The notes beneath the pieces were generated by a model, which was given only the letters and a program-made list of their open reading frames with translations, searched no databases and was not told where the DNA came from. From Azorhizobium sp943369575 (GTDB lineage: Bacteria > Pseudomonadota > Alphaproteobacteria > Rhizobiales > Xanthobacteraceae), in the NCBI GenBank assembly GCA_943369575.1, contig CALRNP020000174.1, positions 1 to 12,527 on the forward strand: DNA of 12,527 bases, read 5' to 3'. Of the stretch, positions 7,348 through 12,527 are shown piece after piece. The stretch's first letter is position 1. Each line of letters opens with the position of its first letter. A program made the translations under genes and the position numbers.

Positions 7348-7677
7348 ATGACCTACGTCGTCACCGAGCAATGCATCCGCTGCAAATATATGGACTGCGT
7401 CTCCGTCTGCCCGGTGGACTGCTTCTATGCCGGCGAGACCATGCTGGTGATCCATCCGGACGAGTGTATCGACTGCGGCGTGTGCGAGCCCGAATGCCCC
7501 GCTGACGCCATACGCCCCGACACCGATCCCGCAGCGCTGGATTGGCTGGCGCTGAATGCCGCTTATGCCGGGCAATGGCCCAACATCACCGAAAAGGGCG
7601 AACCGCCCACCGACGCCGACGCGTGGAAGGGCAAGCCCGGCAAGCGCGCGCTACTTCCCGAACCGTCCGCCGCCTGA
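7348..7677 (+). CDS. fdxA: 7Fe ferredoxin, FdxA type
   Basis: 109 residues with the full pattern of Azotobacter ferredoxin I-type proteins. By register with that family, C9, C17 and C50 hold a 3Fe-4S cluster and C21, C40, C43 and C46 hold a 4Fe-4S cluster; C12 and C25 are extra conserved cysteines. The C-terminal tail WPNITEKGEPPTDADAWKGK is also typical. It is a small cytoplasmic electron carrier. The ATG at 7348 has GAGGG (7335-7339) 8 nt upstream. The reductase gene follows after 36 bases. Hnr is ferredoxin-dependent, so this is probably its electron donor, reduced by the next gene product. That role is inferred from clustering and from the shared operator; FdxA proteins are common housekeeping carriers, so a second role is possible. 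Confidence 0.92.
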   Translation: MTYVVTEQCIRCKYMDCVSVCPVDCFYAGETMLVIHPDECIDCGVCEPECPADAIRPDTDPAALDWLALNAAYAGQWPNITEKGEPPTDADAWKGKPGKRALLPEPSAA

Positions 7678-7713
7678 TCTCCGAACAGCAACGCCTCACA
7701 CGAGCTTTCTCCC

Positions 7714-8487
7714 ATGAGCAACCTTCTGGAATCCCGCGTGCTCAGCGTCCATCACTGGACCGACCGCCTGTTCTCCTTCACCGCCACCCGCGATCCCGGC
7801 TTCCGGTTCCGCAATGGCGAGTTCACCATGATCGGCATCAAGGTGAACGAGAAGCCGCTGCTGCGCGCCTATTCGGTGGTGAGCCCGAACTATGAGGAGA
7901 ACTTGGAGTTCTTCTCCATCAAGGTGGCGGACGGCCCCCTCACCTCGCGCCTTCAGCATCTCCAGGTGGGCGATCCCATCATCGTCGGCCGCAAGGCCAC
8001 TGGTACGCTGGTGCTGGACAATCTGAAGGACGGGCGCACGCTCTATCTGGTGGGCACGGGCACCGGCCTGGCGCCGTTCCTGTCCATCATCCGCGACCCG
8101 GAAACCTATGAGCGGTTCGAGAAGGTGGTGCTGATCCACGGCTGCCGCGAAGTCGCCGAACTGGCCTATGGCGAGCTCATCACCGAACAATTGCCCAATC
8201 ACGAATTCCTCGGCGAGGATGTGCGGGCCAAGCTGATCTATTATCCCACCGTCACCCGTGAACCGTTCCGCAACCGCGGCCGCGTCACCGACCTCATCGA
8301 GACCGGCAAGCTGTTCTCCGACATCGGCCTGCCGATGCTGGACGCTGCCAGCGACCGGGTGATGCTATGCGGCTCGCCGCAGATGATGACCGATCTGCGC
8401 GCCATGCTGGAGACCCGCGGCTTCGAGGAAGGCAATCACGGTGAGGCCGGCGACTTCGTGCTGGAAAAGGCCTTCGCCGAACGCTGA
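7714..8487 (+). CDS. fpr: Ferredoxin-NADP+ reductase (FAD)
   Basis: 257 residues, the normal length for bacterial FPR-type reductases. The FAD-binding domain has RAYS (51-54) and the flavin-phosphate segment GPLTSRL (74-80). The NADP domain has GTGTGLAPF (114-122) and a C-terminal LCGSPQMM block; the protein ends in EKAFAER, similar to the short FPR tail. The enzyme moves electrons between NADPH and ferredoxin or flavodoxin in the cytoplasm. It is co-oriented with the ferredoxin, 36 bases apart, so the pair is probably one transcript. The ribosome site before ATG 7714 is weak (only CGAG within range). In this setting the likely direction is NADPH to ferredoxin to Hnr. Many genomes carry fpr elsewhere for stress response; placement inside this cluster and under its operator argues for a dedicated catabolic copy. 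Confidence 0.93.
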   Translation: MSNLLESRVLSVHHWTDRLFSFTATRDPGFRFRNGEFTMIGIKVNEKPLLRAYSVVSPNYEENLEFFSIKVADGPLTSRLQHLQVGDPIIVGRKATGTLVLDNLKDGRTLYLVGTGTGLAPFLSIIRDPETYERFEKVVLIHGCREVAELAYGELITEQLPNHEFLGEDVRAKLIYYPTVTREPFRNRGRVTDLIETGKLFSDIGLPMLDAASDRVMLCGSPQMMTDLRAMLETRGFEEGNHGEAGDFVLEKAFAER

Positions 8488-8496
8488 CAATTTTTG

Positions 8497-8526
8497 CCGC
8501 GCGCGGTTCTCAAGCGCCGCGCGCGG
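8497..8526 (+). terminator. GC-rich stem-loop between fpr and enamidase
   Basis: CCGCGCGCGG (8497-8506) pairs perfectly with its second copy (8517-8526) around a 10-base loop, 9 bases after the fpr stop. No T-run follows. The -35 candidate of the enamidase promoter lies exactly in the loop DNA. It could limit read-through from fpr while leaving enamidase to its own promoter. Confidence 0.4.
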
Positions 8527-8554
8527 GCCTAGTCTTCATATGCTTACAAACAAA
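8507..8554 (+). promoter_or_regulatory. Enamidase promoter with operator (site B)
   Basis: The operator TTCATATGCTTACAAACAAA (8535-8554) matches site A at 16 of 20 positions. Measured from the operator, TTCTCA (8507-8512) and TAGTCT (8530-8535) fall at the same offsets as the -35 and -10 of site A: 28 and 5 bases before the operator start. The -35 and -10 matches themselves are weak, so the shared geometry is the main support. Confidence 0.55.
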
Positions 8555-8603
8555 GTGCCGGGATCGCCCGCGCGTCTCCGGCCGCACAAAGCGGAGACCT
8601 TCC

Positions 8604-9803
8604 ATGTCGCACGACGCCCCCGGCGCCCCGAGCGGACCCACCAAGCTTGTCATCCGCAACATCGGCCTGCTGCTGAGCGGCGACCTTGAGAAGCCCATTC
8701 TGGATGCGGACACCATCGTCGCCGTCAACGGCCGCATCACCGCCATCGGCCGGCTGAAGGATGTGGATACCGAGGGCGCCACCACTCTGGTGGATGCGGG
8801 CGGCGCGGCCGTCACCCCCGGCCTGATCGACAGCCATGTGCATCCGGTGGCCGGCGACTGGACCCCGCGCCAGAGCCAGATGAACTGGATCGACAGCTTC
8901 CTGCATGGCGGCGTCACCACCATGATTTCCGCTGGCGAGGTGCATTATCCCGGCCGGCCGCGCGATGTGGTGGGCCTGAAAGCTATGGCCATCACCGCCC
9001 AGCGCACCTTCACCAATTTCCGCCCCGGCGGGGTGAAAATCCATGCGGGCGCGCCGGTCATTGAGCCGGACATGGTGGAGGACGACTTCAAGGAGCTCGC
9101 CGCCGCCGGCGTGAAGCTGCTGGGCGAAGTGGGCCTCGGCGGCGTCAAGGACGGCCCTACCGCCCGCCGCATGGTCGGCTGGGCGCGCAAGTATGGCATC
9201 CAGTCCACCATCCACACCGGCGGCCCGTCGATCCCCGGCTCCGGCCTGATCGACAAGGACGTGGTGCTGGAAGCGGACACCGACGTGGTGGGCCATATCA
9301 ACGGTGGCCACACCGCCCTGCCGGACAACCAGATCCGCTGCATCTGCGAAGGCTGCAAGCGCGGCCTGGAACTGGTGCACAATGGCAATGAGCGTGCGGC
9401 GCTCTACACCCTGCGCATTGCCCGCGAGATGGGCGATCTCAATCGTGTCATCCTCGGCACCGATGCTCCCGCCGGCTCCGGCGTGCAGCCGCTCGGCATC
9501 CTGCGCATGGTCTCGCTTTTGTCCTCGCTGGGCGATCTGCCGGCGGAGCAGGCGTTCTGCCTCGCCACCGGCAACACCGCGCGCATGCGGGCGCTGGACA
9601 CCGGCATCATCGAGGTGGGGCGCGCCGCCGACTTTGTCATCATGGACACGGCCCAGCATTCCGCCGGCAAGAATTTGCTGGAGAGCGTGCAGCTGGGCGA
9701 CCTGCCCGGCATCGGCATGACCATCATCGACGGCCTGGTGCGCACGGAGCGCTCGCGCAACACCCCGCCGGCCACCCGCATGCCGTTCATCGTCAAGGTC
9801 TGA
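8604..9803 (+). CDS. ena: Enamidase (amidohydrolase superfamily)
   Basis: A 399-residue metal-dependent amidohydrolase. Enamidase of Eubacterium barkeri hydrolyses 1,4,5,6-tetrahydro-6-oxonicotinate to 2-formylglutarate and ammonium, using a binuclear metal site. Here the first metal motif is H78-V-H80 in PGLIDSHVHP. Likely further ligands are E175 (LLGEVGLG), H204 (STIHTGG) and H231 (VGHINGGHTA), with D287 (LGTDAP) as the metal ligand or base at the end of the barrel. E175 would stand where many relatives have a carboxylated lysine; that assignment is by position only. The short N- and C-terminal strands (LVIRNIGLLLSG; AADFVIMDT) make the usual beta-sandwich. No signal peptide is seen. The ATG at 8604 has GCGGAGA 6 nt upstream. 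It has its own promoter and operator downstream of fpr, and a strong terminator after it. Adjacent hnr and nicAB genes make the substrate call firm for a broad superfamily. Confidence 0.9.
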   Translation: MSHDAPGAPSGPTKLVIRNIGLLLSGDLEKPILDADTIVAVNGRITAIGRLKDVDTEGATTLVDAGGAAVTPGLIDSHVHPVAGDWTPRQSQMNWIDSFLHGGVTTMISAGEVHYPGRPRDVVGLKAMAITAQRTFTNFRPGGVKIHAGAPVIEPDMVEDDFKELAAAGVKLLGEVGLGGVKDGPTARRMVGWARKYGIQSTIHTGGPSIPGSGLIDKDVVLEADTDVVGHINGGHTALPDNQIRCICEGCKRGLELVHNGNERAALYTLRIAREMGDLNRVILGTDAPAGSGVQPLGILRMVSLLSSLGDLPAEQAFCLATGNTARMRALDTGIIEVGRAADFVIMDTAQHSAGKNLLESVQLGDLPGIGMTIIDGLVRTERSRNTPPATRMPFIVKV

Positions 9804-9822
9804 TCACAGCCCGCCAAAAACG

Positions 9823-9853
9823 AAAAAACGCGCCCCAGACGGGCGCGTTTTTT
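9823..9853. terminator. Bidirectional intrinsic terminator between enamidase and the ABC operon
   Basis: AAAAAACGCGCCC (9823-9835) pairs perfectly with 9841-9853 around CAGAC. The stem is followed by T on the plus strand (9848-9854), and the A-run gives a T-run on the minus strand. It lies 20 bases after the enamidase stop and 30 bases after the stop of the converging ATPase gene, so it can end both transcripts. Confidence 0.93.
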
Positions 9854-9883
9854 TGTTCTGATCTGCCTCGCCGTTCGCGAACT

Positions 9884-10663
9884 TTAGAGCACCTGCCCGA
9901 GGAAGGCCTTGGTACGCTCGTCCTTCGGGTTGGCGAAGAACTCCGCTGGCGGACCGTGCTCGACGATCAGCCCGGCATCGGTGAAATAGATGTGGTCCGC
10001 CAGTTCGCGGGCAAATCCCATTTCGTGGGTGACGAGGATGCAGGTCATCCCCTCTTCCGCCAGATCGCGGATGGTGACCAGAACCTCCTTCACTGTCTCT
10101 GGATCCAGAGCGGCGGTCACTTCGTCGAACAGCATCACATCCGGACGCATCGCCAGCGAACGGGCAATGGCGACCCGCTGCTGCTGGCCGCCGGACAACT
10201 GGCCGGGATAAGAATCCTCCTTGCCCTGGAGGCGCACCTTGGCCAGCAGCGCGCGGGCACGGGCCTCCACCTCCTTGCGGTCCTGCTTGAGGACGTGGAT
10301 GGGCGCCATCATCACGTTCTGCAGGGCGGTGCGGTGGGGAAACAGATTGTACTGCTGGAACACCATGCCGACCTTGCGGCGCAGGGCCAGCTTGTCGAGG
10401 TCGGGATCATTGACCTCCTGCCCCTCGACCCGGATGGTGCCGCTGTCGATCGGCACCAGCGCATTGATGCAGCGGATCAAGGTGGACTTGCCCGAGCCTG
10501 ACGGCCCGATGATGCAGATCACCTCGCCCTTGCGCACGTCCAGCGACACGCCGCGCAGGACCGGAATGCTGCCGTAAGACTTGTGCACGTCCACGAGGCG
10601 TACGAGCGGCTGGTCCGGCGTCCAGCCTTGGTCATTTTCGAGAGTGGGTGCGGGTGCAGCCAA
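9884..10663 (-). CDS. ABC transporter ATP-binding protein, polar amino acid type
   Basis: 259 residues counted from a TTG at 10663. Motifs appear in order: Walker A GPSGSGKST (53-61), Q-loop FQQYN (102-106), signature LSGGQQQRVAIARS (156-169), Walker B VMLFDE (176-181) and switch histidine H215 (LVTHEMGFA). The sequence is of the GlnQ/HisP class, which powers uptake of polar amino acids and related solutes; it works on the cytoplasmic face with the two permeases. The TTG start is chosen because GGAG lies 7 nt upstream and no ATG or GTG occurs at a sensible distance. The frame stays open much further upstream, but that stretch overlaps the permease gene in another frame and encodes nothing family-like. 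The gap to the permease stop is 49 bases, consistent with one operon. The substrate is unknown; nicotinate or another acid is possible from location only. Confidence 0.93.
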   Translation of the reverse strand: MAAPAPTLENDQGWTPDQPLVRLVDVHKSYGSIPVLRGVSLDVRKGEVICIIGPSGSGKSTLIRCINALVPIDSGTIRVEGQEVNDPDLDKLALRRKVGMVFQQYNLFPHRTALQNVMMAPIHVLKQDRKEVEARARALLAKVRLQGKEDSYPGQLSGGQQQRVAIARSLAMRPDVMLFDEVTAALDPETVKEVLVTIRDLAEEGMTCILVTHEMGFARELADHIYFTDAGLIVEHGPPAEFFANPKDERTKAFLGQVL

Positions 10664-10712
10664 GGCGCATCTCCAGCGCGAACAACAGGAAGGATGGATC
10701 TTGTGACGAACA

Positions 10713-11570
10713 CTATTGGTGCAGGTGGAAGCGCCGCTCCAGATAGAGCGTGAAACGCTCGATGGGGTAGCAGTAGACGAAGAAGCAGAGCATGGCGAAG
10801 CCGTAGAGCGGCGCCAGCAGATCGGGCCGGCCGCCCTCGGCCGCATGCACCTGGGCGGTCAGCGTCAGCATTTCGGTGACGCCGACGATGGAGGCCTGCA
10901 CGGTCGCCATGGTCACCAGCGAATAGAGGTTCATCCAGGGCGGCAGCATGCGCTTCACGCACTGCGGCAGGATGATCATCCACAAGGTCTTCTGCCGCGA
11001 GAAGGCCAGCGATTCCGCCGCCTCCCACTGCCCACTCGGCAGCGAGCCCACCGCACCGCGCACGATCTCCGACACATTGGCCATCACCGGCAAGGCGAAG
11101 CCGATCACCGCCTTCACCCAATCCGGCAGCGGATAAGTGGTGCCGAAAATGGTGAACTGGAACGGGATCATGAACATGGCGAAGAACAGCAGCACCAGCC
11201 ACGGCGCATTGCGGAAGAATTGGGTGGTGCCCCAGGCGGTGCGCCGCAGCGGCCGGTTCAGGCTGATGGCCAGCAGGCCGAGGCCGAGCCCGGCGATGGT
11301 GCCGAGGCTCATGGAGAGGATGGAGATCAGGATATTGAACAGGAAGCCGCTCATCAGCAGCGGAAACCACTTCCAGATCACGCCAAGCGCTGACAATTGA
11401 TCTGCCCCGCTCTGGGCATGGGCGGCGCCGCCCACCACTAGTGCGAGACCGACCAGTCCGACAGCATGGATGAACTTCAGCCGCAGCGGCGCGAACCGGC
11501 GCGGCGGGGTGGCGCGGAACGGCAGAAGAACCGGGAGCACGGGATCGGTTGCGGGCGAGGTCTGGGTCAT
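10713..11570 (-). CDS. ABC transporter permease 1, polar amino acid type
   Basis: 285 residues. The membrane-embedded permease core spans about 70-280, with the EAA loop EAAESLAFSRQKTLWMIILP at 183-202, which contacts the ATPase. FFRNAPWLVLLFF (118-130) is the usual HisM/GlnP-type block. The first 70 residues are unusual: a Pro/Arg-rich tail, then a hydrophobic run ending in GGAAHAQSGA (47-56), which resembles a cleavable signal peptide. The ATG at 11570 has AGGGGG 7 nt upstream and overlaps the stop of permease 2 as ATGA, so the two are translationally coupled. Polar amino acid importers use two such permeases as a heterodimer. The substrate cannot be read from sequence. Confidence 0.9.
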   Translation of the reverse strand: MTQTSPATDPVLPVLLPFRATPPRRFAPLRLKFIHAVGLVGLALVVGGAAHAQSGADQLSALGVIWKWFPLLMSGFLFNILISILSMSLGTIAGLGLGLLAISLNRPLRRTAWGTTQFFRNAPWLVLLFFAMFMIPFQFTIFGTTYPLPDWVKAVIGFALPVMANVSEIVRGAVGSLPSGQWEAAESLAFSRQKTLWMIILPQCVKRMLPPWMNLYSLVTMATVQASIVGVTEMLTLTAQVHAAEGGRPDLLAPLYGFAMLCFFVYCYPIERFTLYLERRFHLHQ

Positions 11571-12325
11571 CGCGCGGCCCCCTGTCCATAACCGGGGATG
11601 CTCAGCATCCGCTCCCAGCGATGCATGAGGAAAACCAGGATGCCCACGAGGCCGGTATAGACCAGCAGCAGGACGATCATCATCACCGGCACGTTCTGCG
11701 AGTCGGTCCAGATCTGCTTGGAGACATAAAGCGTCTCCGGCACCGCGATGGCATAGGCCAGGGTGGTGGTCTTCAAGAGATTGACCAGATTGTTGTTGAG
11801 CGCCGGCAGGCAGATCCGCAGTGCCAACGGCAGCAGCACATGGCGATAGACACCGAGGCGCGTGTAGCCCAGCGCTTCGGCCGCTTCGGTGGTGGTGCGC
11901 GGCACCGCCTCGATGCCCGAGCGGAAGATCTCCACATTGAAGGCGCCGGCGAACAGTGACAGCGAGATGATCGCCCACTGCACGTTCGTCACCAGCGGCA
12001 CCATCATGCCGTCGGCATTCTCGACCCGCGGCAGGATCTGCCCGAGGCCGAAATAGAAAAAGAAGATCTGCACCAGCGGCGGCGTGTTGCGGAACAGGAT
12101 GACGAAGCCGTTCACAAACGCCCGCACCACCCGCAGCGGCGAGCCCTGCGCCCAGGCGCCGACAGCGCCGATCACCACGGACAGGATGATGGACACCACC
12201 GAGAGAAACACCGTCATGCCTAGGCCGGACAGGAAGCGCTGCCGGTCATAGGCGTCATAGACGATGGTCAGGTTGATGCCGGTGGTATCGTAAAGGGAGC
12301 GGAACCAGTCCGCGACGAGATCCAT
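11567..12325 (-). CDS. ABC transporter permease 2, polar amino acid type
   Basis: 252 residues. Transmembrane segments are visible at about 37-59, 72-95, 114-133 and 212-235. The FRNTPPLVQIFFFYFGLG block (78-95) is diagnostic for the GlnP/HisQ class, and the EAA loop is EAAEALGYTRLGVYRHVLLP (147-166). It should pair with permease 1 and the ATPase in the inner membrane. The ATG at 12325 is the first start in the frame but has no clear ribosome site on the minus strand (CCTGACCTGC precedes it). Transcription presumably comes from beyond the window or from 12326-12527. A periplasmic binding protein, normally encoded first in such operons, is not in the window. Confidence 0.9.
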   Translation of the reverse strand: MDLVADWFRSLYDTTGINLTIVYDAYDRQRFLSGLGMTVFLSVVSIILSVVIGAVGAWAQGSPLRVVRAFVNGFVILFRNTPPLVQIFFFYFGLGQILPRVENADGMMVPLVTNVQWAIISLSLFAGAFNVEIFRSGIEAVPRTTTEAAEALGYTRLGVYRHVLLPLALRICLPALNNNLVNLLKTTTLAYAIAVPETLYVSKQIWTDSQNVPVMMIVLLLVYTGLVGILVFLMHRWERMLSIPGYGQGAAR

Positions 12326-12415
12326 GCAGGTCAGGCCGGTCGATCAGGAGGGGCTGGGACGGTCACGCGCGACCAGCGGCGGCACGGCGGCGGACGCGGC
12401 GAAGGCGGGAGCAAC

Positions 12416-12471
12416 TCAACGCGAGAGGGAACGTCAACGCGAGAGGACAAATTCAACGCAAGACAAGACTG
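12416..12471. repeat. Three short imperfect tandem repeats upstream of the ABC operon
   Basis: The unit TCAACGCGAGAGGRA begins at 12416, 12434 and 12453, spaced 18 and 19 bases; the third copy is degraded (TCAACGCAAGACAAG). It lies about 90 bases upstream of the permease 2 start. The surrounding gap (12326-12527) shows no gene. It also contains CTGGCA/TGCCAG arms (12469-12474, 12490-12495) and a 12-base palindrome, CCGCACGTGCGG, at the window edge (12516-12527). The role is unknown: regulatory direct repeats, or the 3' flank of a gene beyond the edge. Confidence 0.5.
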
Positions 12472-12527
12472 GCAGTGCAAGACGGGCAATGCCAGCTTGC
12501 CAAGAGCGGGGCGCGCCGCACGTGCGG

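Noticed and set aside
8544..9659. 371-codon open frame on the minus strand opposite enamidase
   Set aside because: Antisense shadow; the plus strand has the complete amidohydrolase metal motifs.
10664..10846. Longer N-terminus for the ABC ATPase
   Set aside because: The added stretch overlaps the permease gene and has no ATPase-like sequence; the TTG at 10663 with GGAG 7 nt upstream gives the normal length.
12516..12527. 12-base palindrome CCGCACGTGCGG at the window edge
   Set aside because: Short GC-rich palindromes are expected by chance here, and the flank is cut off, so no function can be supported.

Overview
The window is GC-rich and densely coding. It looks like chromosomal DNA of an aerobic alphaproteobacterium, and the gene content fits the Azorhizobium/Xanthobacter group best. 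That placement is inferred from gene content and codon usage, not from a marker gene. The core is a catabolic cluster for nicotinate by the reductive route: 6-hydroxylation, ferredoxin-dependent ring reduction, hydrolytic ring opening, then glutarate to glutaryl-CoA. Physiological work on Azorhizobium caulinodans described this sequence of reactions. It differs from the oxidative maleamate route of Pseudomonas.

Layout. Positions 1-1432 (minus) hold most of 6-hydroxynicotinate reductase (hnr), cut by the left edge. Positions 1638-2804 (minus) hold a class III CoA-transferase, a candidate succinyl-CoA:glutarate CoA-transferase. A divergent control region (2805-3137) leads to nicA (2Fe-2S subunit) and nicB (molybdopterin subunit fused to a three-haem cytochrome c), on the plus strand up to 7177. 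Then come a 7Fe ferredoxin (7348-7677) and a ferredoxin-NADP+ reductase (7714-8487). Enamidase follows (8604-9803), ended by a strong bidirectional terminator. Positions 9884-12325 (minus) encode an amino-acid-type ABC importer: an ATPase and two permeases, with no binding protein in view.

How the genes work together (inference on established chemistry). NicAB makes 6-hydroxynicotinate and passes electrons through its own c-type haems to the respiratory chain. The reductase in the cluster would use NADPH to reduce the ferredoxin, which drives Hnr to give 1,4,5,6-tetrahydro-6-oxonicotinate. Enamidase opens that ring to 2-formylglutarate plus ammonium. After decarboxylation and oxidation steps not encoded here, the CoA-transferase would activate glutarate.

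Regulation. A related 20-bp sequence of the form TTCATNNGNNTANNAANNAA occurs at four places: before hnr, in the divergent CoA-transferase/nicA region, before the ferredoxin and before enamidase. Each copy overlaps or abuts a plausible -35/-10 promoter, and the ferredoxin and enamidase copies have identical promoter geometry. This looks like a nicotinate regulon under one repressor whose gene is not in the window. I found no copy before the ABC importer. No tRNA, rRNA, CRISPR, insertion sequence or phage gene was recognised.
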